64,000 bases of DNA from Tolypeutes matacus (taxonomy: Eukaryota > Chordata > Mammalia > Cingulata > Chlamyphoridae). A program made the position numbers and the translations under genes. A model generated the notes under the pieces. That model had not been told where the DNA came from, ran no database searches, and saw nothing but the letters and a program-made list of their open reading frames with translations. Positions 36,151-48,489 of this stretch are shown piece after piece. Position 1 is the first letter of the stretch, and the number at the start of each line of letters is the position of its first letter. The stretch spans positions 906,370 to 970,369 of the forward strand of contig JAKSZT010033739.1 of NCBI GenBank assembly GCA_026826555.1. The letters run 5' to 3'.

Positions 36151-37520
36151 CCCTCTTTTTTCATTTAAAAATTATTGAAGAATATCATTCATACCTGAAC
36201 ATTAATAAATAATAAGTATAAATAAAAGTTGAAAAATCATCATCAACATATTACTACTAAATATAGGCAATATCTTACTTTTGGTGAATTTTACCACAAC
36301 CCACAGAATTACTAACACCCTGTATTAGTATTATATAAATCTTGTAGTTCATGAGAGAACATTTTCATATTTGTCTTGTTAACCACAGACCACCACAGGA
36401 TTCATTGGGTTATACAGACCCATGCATTGTACTATCTCTTCAAAGTGTACACTAAGTGGGCCTCATTTTCAATGAAGATTTGTGCTGTCATGACAACAGT
36501 CAATTTTATTATATTTCCTTTACTCCTGAAGGAAAAATCTCATAACTCCTGTATTAGTCAGTTATTTAGGGAAACAGAAACAACAGGAGATATATGAAAA
36601 TAGTATGAAATTTTATAAATTTGTCTCACATGACAGTGGAGATGCACAAGTATAAATTCTGTAAGGCAGACTGCAAAGCAGGTTGTTTGATGAAGGTCCT
36701 TGATGAGCTCCCCAGGAGACACTGGCTTTCCAAAGTACAGATTGGTACTCTTTCTCTGATTGCTGAAATAACATCTCCTTTTAAGTCCTTTAACTGATTG
36801 GATGAGACATCTTTCCATGCTGACAACAGTCTCCTCAGTTGATTGCAGATGGAACCAGCCATCTATGCAATCAAGCCATTGATGATTAAAGTCCATGAAA
36901 TTCCCTTGTACTGCAATTAGCCTGGTGCTTGCTTGACCAAACAACTGGACACTATTACCTGGCTCAGTTTATATATTAGCCTAAACATCTCACCCTCTTA
37001 TACTCTCTATTTTTGACCCTTAGGATGGATATAATATCTTTGCCATTGCTTCAGAAATATTACAGTATTACCTTTAACTATTATTCATGAGCTATATTAG
37101 CTGCATTTTCCTGTGTATCACTATATCTTAACACTTTGTAAAAGAACACTCTGACATTTATAGTATTAACCACAATTTTTATCCACCAGCAAAAGCACTA
37201 TGTTATACAGTCCTTAGATTAGTCTCTAGCTACTTTTCCATTGAAATTTATATCTCTAGAATATGTCTTTCAGCCATAATTACACATATAAATCATCAGT
37301 TTTAGTTATACTCATGGTAATGTGTTACCATCAACTCTATTCATTTGCACACTTTTACAATAAACATTATTAAAAATTCTACATATATTAAACATCAGCT
37401 CCTATTCTCAAATCACATTCTATATGTAGTAGCCAATATTCTACAGATTTACTCCATGAGTTTGCTCATCATATTTAGCTCATAATTTAGAGATCATAGA
37501 ATATTTGTCATTCTGTGTCT
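36151..37520 (-). repeat. L1 3' region of a second family
   Basis: It matches 51459-52440 in order: TCATTCATA...AACATTA at the tail, AACCACAGACCACCACAGG at 36382 (51779 in the partner), AAGTGTACACTAAGTGG at 36440, TTACAGTATTACC at 37060, and CATTGGTTGAT-type sequence in ORF2. The copy is broken at 36553-36995 by the TATTAGTC repeat. Confidence 0.7.
36553..36995 (+). repeat. Interspersed repeat starting TATTAGTC (copy 2)
   Basis: It shares start (TGTATTAGTCAG), middle (GATGAAGGTCCTTGATGAG, matching CAATGAAGGTCCTTCATGAG at 19381) and end (CTTGACCAAACAACTGGAC) with copy 1. It is inserted in the L1 3' region described above. Confidence 0.65.
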
Positions 37521-40475
37521 GACTTATTTGACTCAACATAATGTACTCAAGGTTCATTCATGTTGTAATCTGCAACCCAAATTCATTTCTTTTTTTTTTT
37601 TTTTTTAAGATTTTATTTATTTATTCATTTATCCCCCCCTTGCTGTTTGTGCTCGCTGGGTCAGCTAACCGCACCCCGTGGGCGGGCCTGCCCTCACCAG
37701 GAGGCCCCGGGAACCAAACCCGAGGCCTCCCATATGGTAAACGGGAGCCCTACTGATTGAGCCACAGCCGCTTCCCCAAATTCATTTCTATTTACAGTTG
37801 AATAACTTTCTATTGTATGTATATACCACACTTTTCCCCACTCATTGGTTGATGGAAACTTAGTTTGGTTCTATATTTTAGCAATTGTGAATAATGCTAC
37901 TCTGAATATTGGTGTGCAAATGTCAGTTCATGTCCTTGCTTTCGTTCTTCTGAATATATTCCCTGTAATGGATTGTTAGATCATACAGCAGTTCCGTATT
38001 CTGCATTTGAGGTATGGCCAAAATGTCTTCCATACCACAGATGCTCAACAATCTATATTCCCCAAAACAGTGAAGGAGTGTTCTGATTTCTCAACATCAT
38101 CTCCAACACTTGTATTTTTTGTTGTTGCTGTTGTTTTAATAATAGCCATTCTGTAAGGTGTAAAATGGTATATCATTGTAGTTTTGATCTGCATTATCCA
38201 AATGACTAGTGATGTCTAGAATCTTTTTATGTGCCCTTTGGACATGTCTATTTCCACTGTGAAAAAAAATGTATTCAAGGTTTTTGCACATTTTTTATTG
38301 GGTTGCTTGTGATTTTGTCATTACTTTGTATGATCTCTTTATATTTCATGGAAAGGAAACCAATTTCAGATATGTGGTTTCCTAAGAATTTTGTCCAATG
38401 AGCTGGCTGCCTTTTCATCTTCTTAACAAAGTCATTTCAAATCCAAGAATGTTTACTTTTGAGGAAATCCCATTTATATATTTCTTCTTTTGTTGCCCAT
38501 GCTTTGAGTATAAGGTGTAATAAACTACTTCTTACTACAAGATTTTGAAGATAGTTCCCTATATTTTCTTCTAAGAGTTCGATGGTTTTAGCATTTATAC
38601 ATATGTCCTTGATTCATTTTGAGTTAATTTTTGTATAAGATATGAGATGGAGTTCCTCTTTCTTTCTTTTGGATATGGATATCCAGTTCTATCAGCACCA
38701 TTTCTTGAATAGAGAGCTGTTTCCCAGATGGGCAGGTTGGATAGCCTTGTAAAAAATTACTGGAATAGAGATATGAGGATCTATTTTTGAGCTCTAGATT
38801 CTGTTTCATTGGTCAAAATGTCTATATTTATGCAATTACTATGCTATTTTTACCACTGTATCTATGTAAAATGATTGAAATTCAGAAAGTGAGAGCCTCC
38901 AACTTTGTTCTTCTTTTAAAAGTCATTTTTGGCTATTCAGGGCCCCTTATCCTTCTAAATAAATTTGAAAGTAGGCTTTTCCATTTCTTCCAAAAAAAAA
39001 AAAAAAAAAAAAAAACACGCTTTTGGGATTTTTATTGGGATCGCATAGAATGTGAAAATGAGTTTGAGTAGATATATCTTAATGATATTTTGTATTCCAA
39101 TCCATGTACATGGAATGTTTTTCAATTTATTTAGATCTTGTTTTGGCTCCTTTAGCAAAGTATTTTATTTTTTCAAAATAGTCCCATTATGTCCTTTGTT
39201 ACTTTTGTTCCTAAGTATTTGATCATTTATGTTGCTATTATAAATAGAATTTTCTGACTTTCTTCTTAGATCACTCATCAGCAGGATATAGAAACACTAC
39301 TGATTTTTGGTTATTAGTCTTGTATTCTGCAACTTTGCTGAAATCTTCTATTAGTTCTAGGAAATTTGTTGTGAACTTTTTAGATATAGGATCATATCAC
39401 TGACAAATAGTGAAAGTTTTACTTCTTTTTTCCTATTTGAGCGCTTTTTATTTATTTGTTCGTCTTAATTTGGCTAGAAAGAACTTCCAGCACAATAGTG
39501 AGTGACGGTGGAGAGAATAGGCATCATTGTTTTGTTCCTGATCCCGGTGGGAACGCGTTACATTTTTCAAACGTCAGTAGAAGTGTGTTTTTTTCATATG
39601 TGCACTTTACCGTATTGAGAAAGCTTCCTTCTCTTCCTCACATTTGGAGTGTTTTTGTCAAGAAATGATGCTGTATTTTGTGAAAAACCTTTTCAGAGTC
39701 AATGAAGAGTATCATTTGATTATTCGTCTTTAATTTATTAATGTGCTTTATTGCATTAATTGGTTTTCTTGTGTTGAACCACTTTTTCATACCTTGGAAA
39801 AAACCCACAAGATCATAATGTAAAATCTTTGAATGCGCTTTTGGTTGCAGTTTGCAAGTATTTTCATTAGGATATTTGCGTCTACATTAATTATAGACAT
39901 GGGTCTGTAATTTTCTTTTTTTCATAGTATCTTTATCTGGATTTTTATAAGGGTGATGTTCTCATAGAATGTATTCAGTGGCACTCTTTCCTGTTCAATT
40001 TTTGGAAGAACTTGAGCAAGATTTGTATTAGATAATTTTTGAATGATTGGTAGAATTTGTCTTTGAAACCATCTTGTCATGGGCTTTCATTGTGGGGAGG
40101 CAATTGTTGAGAGTTTCAATTTCTTTACTCATGACCGGTTTCTTGAGATCTTCTATTTCTTTTATGGTCAGTGTAATTTTTGCATGTGTTTTCAGAAATG
40201 TGTCTATTTCTCCTACCTTGTCTAGGTTTTTGGCATAAAGTTTTTCATAGTATGCTGCTATGATCTCTCATTTCTGTGGGGACAGTGGTAATTCTCTTCT
40301 TTTAATTCTGATTGTATTTATTTAAATCTTCCCTCTTTTTTGTTGTTAATCTAGCTGTTTGCAGATATTCTTTATCACCTCAAAGAACCAACTTTTGGGT
40401 TTGTTGATTTTCTTTATAATTTTTTGTTCTCAATTTCATTTATTTTTGCTCTGATCTTTTTTTTAAATATACTTC
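37521..40475 (-). pseudogene. L1 ORF2 remnant (nearly whole length)
   Basis: The minus strand follows ORF2 from C-terminus to RT. TGACTCAACATAATGTACTC is the C-terminal end. 38955-39158 is the RT/thumb boundary (PKQDLNKLKNIPCTW). 40040-40250 holds the degenerate RT N-terminal motif. Many breaks are present. A SINE at 37591 and an A25 run at about 38992-39016 interrupt it. Confidence 0.75.
37591..37774 (-). mobile_element. tRNA-derived SINE (armadillo DAS-like), reversed
   Basis: Near identical to the copies at 28 and 63607. A 15-bp TSD (CCCAAATTCATTTCT) lies at 37576-37590 and 37775-37789. It is inserted into an L1 ORF2 remnant. Confidence 0.9.
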
Positions 40476-40479
40476 TTAT

Positions 40480-41700
40480 TTTTTAAAGATACTTAGATAT
40501 CATAAATGTTACATAAAAAAGTAGGGGATTCACATATGCCCCACTCCCTATCCCTTTCACATGCTCCCATATTTACAATATCCTTCATTAGTGTGGTACA
40601 CTTGTTACAATTGATGAACACATATTGAAGCATTACCACTAAATGTGCATTTTTAGTTTACAATATAGATTAATCTCTCTCCCACGCAATTTTGTAAGTC
40701 ATGACAAGATATATAATGGCCTGTATCTGTCATTGCAACATCATTCAGAACAATTCCAGTGTCCCTAAAATGCCCTATTCTACGCTATTTTTCCCTAACC
40801 CTCACCTCAGAACCTCCAGTAGACATTGCCTCCATATCAAAGACAAAAGTTCCTCCAATGCTAGAATAAAAATAAGTCTATTGTAGAATAACAATAAGTC
40901 TACTTTAGTCCATCATTCATTCTCCAATCCTGAGGATTCTGGGATATTGATGCCCATTCCACCTCTAACTGAGAAGGGCTTAAATTCAATGGGGCAGATG
41001 GATGGAACTATTTTGCTAGCAGCTGTAGACTCTCTCTGTTCTTTGGAATGGTCACTGTCCATCATCGTTTCCTTGTTAGTTGTCCTGGGTGAATCCAGTG
41101 AACTGGAGAGTAGATGTTGCAACTCTTTTTTCAAGATCCAACTGGCACAAATAAAGTCCAAAGATTTAAGTCTCTTGGACATAAACCTAACAACTCTAGT
41201 ACTGACTATAGGTTCAAATAGAAGGGGAAGAAGAGCCATGTGTAGGGAACTGAGTCCAACTCTGTCACACTGAGGAGCATAAATTCCAAAATAGGGCCCA
41301 CTGCCAAGACATCAAAATCCTGAGCTGTCAGCCCTGACTATAGTGTCTTTATGTCTCCAGAGCCCTCAGGAACCCCACTATATGTGGCAATATTTACTGT
41401 TGCAGTCAATGAGATCCTGCTGAGATATGCATAGGCATAACCTCTGGAAAGACTTCCTGACTCACTTTGAAGTCTCTTATATAAACTCATTTGTCTTTAC
41501 CATTTCTTCTTTTGGTCAAGGTCTTTTTCCAGTTGCATTGCTAGGTGGTGTTTGGTAGTAATCCTTTGGTGCCAGGGAGGCTTATTCCCAGGAGTCATGT
41601 CCATGTTGGAAGTGAAAAGTAATGCATTTTTATGCTGAGTTGGGCTTAGAAAGAGTTCACATTTGAACAGCAAGGAGGCTTTCAGTAGGTAAATCTTAGG
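40480..41700 (-). mobile_element. L1 3'-end insertion (part B), reversed
   Basis: It starts with the ATCATAAATGTTACATAAAA segment and runs through the part B landmarks (TCCAATCCTGAGGATTCTGG, GCATTGCTAGGTGGTG, CAAGGAGGCTTTCAG) to about 41700, where it stops at the B 5' side. Frames in it, such as 40913-41273 on both strands, are not genes. Confidence 0.75.
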
Positions 41701-41704
41701 CAAA

Positions 41705-42355
41705 CTCTGTAGTAGAAAAACAGGGAATCTACTTTAGTCCATAATTCATTCTCCAATCCTGGGAATTCTGGAATGGTGATGTCCACTCCACCTCTAATTG
41801 AGAGGAGGTTTAGATTCCACATGGCTGATGGAAGGGACTCTCTTGCTTGAAGTTGTAGGCTCTCTTGGTTCCTTGGTATGATGGTCTCCTTGTTAGTTGT
41901 CATGGATGAGACCAATGAACTGGAGAGTAGGTGTTGCAACCCAATTCAGATTCAGGACACAGCTGGCACATGGACAGCCCAAAGATTTAAGTCTCATAGA
42001 TGTACACTTACCAACTCTAGTATTAATTATAGGTTCAAATAGAAGAGGCAGTAGAGCCATGTGTAGGGAGACCACAACTGAGTCCAACTGGGAAGCATAA
42101 AATCCAAAATAGGGTCCATTGGCATTGCACCAAAATTTTGAGCTATATGCCTTGACTATAGTGTCTTGACGTCTCCACAGCCCTCAGGAACCCCACTATT
42201 TGGTGTAGTATCTACTTTGGCTGTCAATAAGATCCTGCTGAGATGTGCATAACTTTAACCTCTGGAATGACCTCCCAACTCACTTTGAAGCCTCTTAGCC
42301 TTTTAAGCTCATTTGTCTTTAACTTTTTCCCTTTTTGGTCAAAGTCTTTTCCCAC
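41705..42355 (-). repeat. Internal L1 part B fragment, reversed
   Basis: The part B landmarks recur in the same minus orientation (TCCATAATTCATTCTCCAAT at 41740; TTAAGTCTCATAGATGTACA at 41987; CCTCAGGAACCCCACTATTT at 42182). The 3' tail is missing. It abuts a plus-oriented copy at about 42360. Confidence 0.7.
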
Positions 42356-42359
42356 TTGC

Positions 42360-43970
42360 AAGGTTATAGATTGCAGAAGAGTTGCAACTGTTGCAGGAGA
42401 GGATGACTGATACCGGGAGTCAGTAGTCAGTATTGGGAGGATGTGTGGGGAGTGGGACACCTGGTGCATGTTTCTATGGAATATGAAAGTGTTTATGTGG
42501 TCATGGGGTGTTGTCTTGGTGGGTGAAGACCCACACAATAACTGACAAAATATTGTCTTCCCATCCTGGGAAGTCCTGCTACATTTTCTACTATAGTTGT
42601 AAAAATCCCCAGTCTACATGGGCAGTGCTTAGTGAAGGAAGACAGACCAATACACCAGGCCCTTGACATTGATGCTTGTACTTATGAACCTGGTTCTTGT
42701 GAAATTGAAACTAATCCTTGTAATATATACTTCATAAAAGTTACTTCCTGAAAGGTTTCTTTTTGCTCAAATATGGTCTCTAAGCCAAACTCAGAATACA
42801 AATTCACTACCTTCCCCCTATCATGGGACATGACTTTTGGACATGAGCTTCCCTGGCACCAAGGGATTATTATAGTGCAACTAGCAGTGTATTTGGAAAA
42901 AGACCTTCATGCAAAGGGGAAATATTATGTCTAAGAGATTTCAAAGTGAGTCAGGAGGTCATTCTAGAGGTTACACTTATGCATGTCTCAGGAGGACCTC
43001 ACTGACTGCCACAGTAAATAATCCCTCAAGCAGGGGTGATCCTGAGGGCTGTAGAGACATCTAGACACTATGGGCAGGGCAGACAAACCCAGGAATTTGG
43101 CACTCTGTCAGTAAGCCTTATCTTGGAATATATGGTATGTTAACCTCTCTGGACAATCCCAAGAATTTGGCTCCCTATCAGCAAGCTTTATGTTGGAATA
43201 TATGAAAAACAGTATTCTCACTGCATTGGATATATACTCATTTATAATTTGCCTACACATAGTTCTTATGCCCCTTTTATTTGAACCCATAATTAGCAAA
43301 ATACTCATTAAATATGTGTCCCAGAAGATTAAATCTTCTGGATGTTCATATGCCTGTTGAACCCCTGAATCTCAGCGGAGTTGCAGCCAACATTTATTCT
43401 CCAGTTCATCAGCCTCTCCTAGAACAATTAACAGAGAGGCATGATGGACAATGTCCATCCCAAAAACCAGAATCTAAAATTTTAAGTGAGACAGTTCCAT
43501 CCATCTACACCATGGGGTCTAATTCCCCTCTCAATTGGGAGCAGATTGGGCATCACTATCCCAAAATCCTCAAAGAGGTGATGCAACTATGGACTAAAGT
43601 AGACATTATTATTCTAGTAATAGAAGAACTTTTAATATTGTTATAAAGGCAGTTGCCACAAGATGTTCTTTAGGTTGGAAGTGGGAAGAATAGGTGTAAA
43701 ATTTTGGAACATTGGAATTGTGCTACAGGATATTACAATGATGGATATAAGCCATAATACATTTTGTCAAAACCTATAAAATTGTGCTGTGCAAAGTGTA
43801 AACCATAGCATGAACTACAGACCATTGTTAATAGCAATGCTTTAGTAAGTGTTCATCAATTTTAACAATGCACCACACCAATAAAATATGTTGTTAATGG
43901 GGAAAAGTGGGGGAGGTGGAGGGGCAGGGTATATGGGAATCCCCTATATTTTTTAAGGAACATATTGGTA
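42360..43970 (+). mobile_element. L1 3'-end copy (part B), forward
   Basis: It begins with the TTGCAACTGTTGCAGGAG segment and ends with GTATATGGGAATCCCCTATA and the tail, where a SINE is inserted. With 41705-42355 it forms a large imperfect inverted repeat (arms about 41705-42350 and 42880-43630). Confidence 0.75.
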
Positions 43971-43985
43971 ATCTAAAGCCTATTT

Positions 43986-44081
43986 TTTTTTTTTTTTACC
44001 AGGAGGTCCTGGGGATCAAACCCGGGTCCCTACATATGGGAGATGGACTGCCAACCATTTGAGCCACATCCACCATTCCCC
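43986..44081 (-). mobile_element. Truncated tRNA-derived SINE, reversed
   Basis: Only the tRNA-like head and poly(A) remain (about 96 bp). A TSD of ATCTAAAGCCTATTT and ATCTAAAACCTATTT flanks it at 43971-43985 and 44082-44096. It sits at the very end of the L1 copy. Confidence 0.8.
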
Positions 44082-44487
44082 ATCTAAAACCTATTTAAAT
44101 GTAAAAAGCATATTTTAAAAGCTGTTAGAACTGTGAAGAGTATTTGACAAAATTGTGAAAATCACCATTGGTCATACATACAGAACACATTCTTCAGAGT
44201 GGCATATATGGAATCTTTCAGTGCTCACAGAGTAGTAGGACCACCTTGTACTGGAGGTGATGCCTTAGCATTGAATCTATACGAGCAACCTTAATTTCCT
44301 ACATATTTCTGCACCATGAATATGGGGAGAGACAAAACTGCCTAGGGATGGGGTGAAGGTGTATGTGGTAGCTTGTGGAGGGTTTGCTTGCAGGAGATCC
44401 TCTGGGGATTCAAACATAGATCTCATTTTTAGATAAGGAATCATCAGTTATTGATTATAATTATAACTGTGTGGAAGTGATTATTAG

Positions 44488-44925
44488 TCAGAAATCTATA
44501 GAGAAACAGAATATATGCCCACACATATAAAAACTATTTATTTTAAGGAAGTTGCATAAGTGATGGCGCTGGCAAGTCTAAATTCCATAGAACAGGCTGA
44601 ATTCTGTAGGGTAGAGAAATTCTGGCAAGCTGATGTTGAAGTTGTGATTCCAAATTCCTTAGCAGGGTATAAATTCAGAGAGGAGAAAGTTTGGGCATGA
44701 GGCAAAAATTCCTCTTTTTTTGGAAACCACATTTTATTTGTTAGAATTTTCTTTATGGATTTCCAGTGTTTGGTTGAAGTCTATCCTTAACTTATCTACA
44801 AACAGCTGTTTATAGACACTACTCACTTCTGCAATATATCACCACTGGAATATGTAAGCAAGTGTATGAGTTAATAACCAGGCATCATAACATAGTTAAG
44901 TTGACAACTAAAATTAGCATTCACA
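44488..44925 (+). repeat. Interspersed repeat starting TATTAGTC (copy 3)
   Basis: It starts ATTAGTCAGAAATC...AGAGAAACAGAATA, has GGCAAGTCTAAATTCCATAG where the others have GTCCAAACTC or TATAAATTCTG, and ends with GTTGACAACTAAAATTAGC. It is the most diverged of the three. Confidence 0.55.
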
Positions 44926-46380
44926 GCCAACTCCTTGTCACCTCTTAACCCATATGAATTTACTTCATCATACCTAACTCCCAAATAAGATAATAAAGTC
45001 AAACTTATTCTTAACAAGATTCAACTCTTCTTGTACAACTACCAATGTGCTGACATTTTCCCCAGAAGAGGATTCAAGACCTTGAGTGGTAAACACGCTT
45101 CTCTATGATGCCCATTGCCTGAAATTCTGTGATGGAAAGTTAATACAACTACTCTATATGATGCGGAAAAAGAAAGCCAAGGAAACAAAAATATAATACA
45201 CACACAAGCATATTCATAACTTATTAAAGAACAACACATATGAATTTTAATGTTCATTTTTATAACTTGTCATATGCTTGTACCTGGTATTTATAACCAC
45301 CATCTCTCATTACCCATGCCATATTCCCTTTGCTCTTACTTCCATACAGTTATAATTATAATCAATTACTGTAGTTATTCATCTGGTGGGATGACCTAAA
45401 TTACCATTCCTTAATGGAATTTAGTTTTAATAGTCCCCTTCAATTGCATTGTTGTAGCTTTCCATTGATTTTTTTCACTAAATATGGTAATCAGGATTAA
45501 TCACCACAAATGGTAAGTTAATTCCGTTTTTTGACATTGATTCAGAAGTATGAGAACCCATGTGTCTGTGTAGCTGTCTTAAATTCTGGTTCATTGCTGT
45601 GTCTTCTGGCTGGAGCACTCCTCTTTTGGGGACTAAGAACCCTACCCCCATCCCACCCCAGGCTGTCTCTCATGTTATTTGCACAGGCTCCCTCACTGTC
45701 AGGAAAGTTCTCTCTTTTATTTGCATAGCTACCTCCCTTATTTCTGTTAGGTTTCCCTTAAATATCAAATTTTAATTGAGGAAGTCACAGCCCACCCACA
45801 TAGAAATCCTTATGCATCTCTAGATCACCCCTCCTCAAGGCTTATTATTTTCATTTGGACCTGTGTATTGGTTATTTATCTTATTTTTTCAGATCTGACT
45901 ATCAAGTGGTGAATGAGATGTAGTGAAGTTAATGTGTGGGAGAAGTAAAAGATGTACTAGAGAGTTGTTGGAAGAGATGATTCAAAGGTGATTGAGGGAA
46001 TGTTGAGAGGTACCTGAGAGTTGATGATGAGAAATGGCTGAGAAATTTTTGAAATATGTATTTGTAAGTAGAGAGATGCTATTGAAGAGGGTTTGTGGGC
46101 AAATATTTAAAGAGCAAAGATTGTGGGAAGTCAGAAAGATGAGTTCCAGGGTTGTTCGCTGAGTATACAAGAGACAAAATTTCATTTTGGTAGAGATCAT
46201 TTTAATTGTATAGAACTACAGGAGCTTTTTATATATTGATCTTTCCTGCAAATTTCCTGACCTTTCCTCTATGTAAGATTATATAAATTATATAGTCAAG
46301 GTTTCCTTATTATTTATGAAAACATGAGGAAGGGAATAAATCTTAATCATATAAATTTCAAAACAAGATCTTTATATTCC
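44926..46380. other. Unassigned intergenic DNA
   Basis: I see no gene, RNA or nameable repeat. The frames at 45531-45775 overlap one another and have no domain. 45900-46190 is purine-rich on the plus strand. Confidence 0.5.
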
Positions 46381-46389
46381 TTGCTTTCT

Positions 46390-47400
46390 AATATGTATTC
46401 ATTGTATTTATTTTTCTTACCTGATTGCTCTGGCTATAACTTTTAGTGCAATGTTGAGTAGAAGTGGCCACGGCAGATATCCTTCTTTTAGTGCTTATTT
46501 GAGGGAAAAAGCATCCAGTCTTTAAGGAACATAATTATTTTTATATGTTGCTGGAATTTTCTATCTAGAATTTTTTTGAGGGCTCTGTATTCATATTCAG
46601 CAGAGATATCAGAATATTGTTTTCTTTTATTCTGATGGCTTTCTGTGGTTTTGTTTTCATTATAATGTGGACCTTATAGAATGAGTTGGGAAGAGTTCCT
46701 TTTGTTTTATATTTTGGAACAGCTTGTGAAATATTTCAATTCCCTTTTGAATGAGAGGTAGATCATATCTGTGAAGCATTATTCATGATGGCTTTTATTT
46801 GTAAGTAGTTATGAAGACTGGTTCATTCTCTCATTTATGATATGGATGTTCAGGACATTTCTTTCAGATTCAGTTTCATCATTTTGGGTATTTCAATTAA
46901 TTTTTCCATTTCATTTAAGATCTCATTTATTAGTATATAATTATTCGAGGTTATCCTTATAATTATCATTATTTCTTTAATGTTTGAAGGAATACCATCC
47001 TCTCAGTAATTCTAATAATCCTGGTAATTCTTTCATTTCAAATCTACAATTGACTATGTCTAGTGATTTCCTTTTTTAAAAATTCAGTTATTGTTGCTTT
47101 AATTTCCAGGGTTTCCATTTGATTCTTTTAAAAATGTCTATCCCTTTATTAATATAAGCTATTTGGTACAATGTTGCCACTATAATTCTGTTGCTTCTTT
47201 AAACAAACTTTGCCTTATTTTTGTGGAAAAATTTATAATTACTACTTTGAAATATTCATGTTTTAACTATGACAAATGATTTTTTCCAAAGGCAGTTTCT
47301 GTTACATTTGTTTTTTAAAGTATTTGGGTTATATATTCATGCATCTTTATAGGTCTCATAATTTTTCATTGGAAACTGGACAATGTGTATATTATATTGT
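46390..47400 (-). repeat. Ancient L1 ORF2 fragment
   Basis: The run TTGCTCTGGCTATAACTTTT then AGTGCAATGTTGAGTAGAAG then GTGGCCACGG is the minus strand of the old L1 ORF2 RT region. 46660-46700 (TTATAGAATGAGTTGGGAAG) continues it. It is much decayed. Confidence 0.6.
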
Positions 47401-48180
47401 AGCAAATCCAGAAACTGCCAACCTTTTCTCCCATGCTTGATTTTTGCTTCCTTAGTTGTTTACTGACTGGCTGGAATAATTCAGTGGAGTATTCCTGAAC
47501 CCTGTGTTAAATCTCTAATATTACTCCTCAGTGAATTTCAGATTTGTTTTTTTTTTCCCATAGTTACCCTGGCATGAGAGCTGTACTGGTAATCCTCTCT
47601 CAAACCTTCCCCTGGGCACAAATCACTGTTAAACACAATTGTTGGCCAATTTCTGTATTTGTTAAAACTATAAACTTAGGCCTAATTTCATCTACAATCT
47701 AATTGAATTTTGGCTACTTCTGGTGATTAGTTAATGTTCAGTGATTGGTGTTTGTCCTCTAACACAAGACATCTCCCCTCAGCTATCTTATCCTCCATTC
47801 TCTATTGTAAACCATCTGTTCTTCAGTCATGACTGTGTATTCCTTAGATCTGGGAAAATCATTCCAATTCCATTCTCCACAGTGTCAAATGTTTATTAAA
47901 AAATTCTTAATTTTAGAGTTCTCCCAACTCTGTTCAAATGAACTCAGCAAAGATCTTAGCTCAGAACTCCAAAGCTGGGGATGGGAAACTGCAAGTTCAC
48001 TCTGGGAGACACCCCAGTCTAGGAAGTGAGGATTTGGTGAAGGAGGTGGAACAGACTGAGGTCCTCTAGGTGTGCCATTCCTTGCTTGGAATCATAGCTT
48101 CATGAACCAAATAGGGATATTCTCACATAGGCACACCCAGGATTGTGTGTCAATTCCATGTGTGAGTGATGAGCAAAAAA
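47401..48180. other. Unassigned intergenic DNA
   Basis: No gene is recognised. The short frame at 47829-48029 has no domain. Confidence 0.5.
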
Positions 48181-48289
48181 AGGAAGCATGATCTTTGACC
48201 ACAATCACTCTGGGCTTGGCCTTAGAAACAGTATTTGTGTCAAGATAAGACCTGCTGATGATGTCCTGCTCCTCCTGGGAAGAAACAGC

Positions 48290-48480
48290 TCTTATGTACT
48301 TTTATTTGTTTACATTATTTCACTCAACAAAGTTATCGTAATTCATTCTCATATTAATGTGTATCTAGCATTTATTGATTTTAAGCATAAATATTATTTA
48401 AATATATGCATATGCCTTAATTTGTTAACCTTTTGTTTGGAATTTTTGTTGTTTCCAATTTGTGGGTATAATAGTGCAAG
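48290..48480 (-). repeat. Ancient L1 3' fragment
   Basis: Segments such as TTTCACTCAACAAAGTTATCG and GTTGTTTCCAATTTGTGGGT follow the minus strand of old L1 3' DNA. Its position before the V-flank block parallels the L1M fragment at 12950 before block 1. Confidence 0.4.
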
Positions 48481-48489
48481 TTGACTCTC

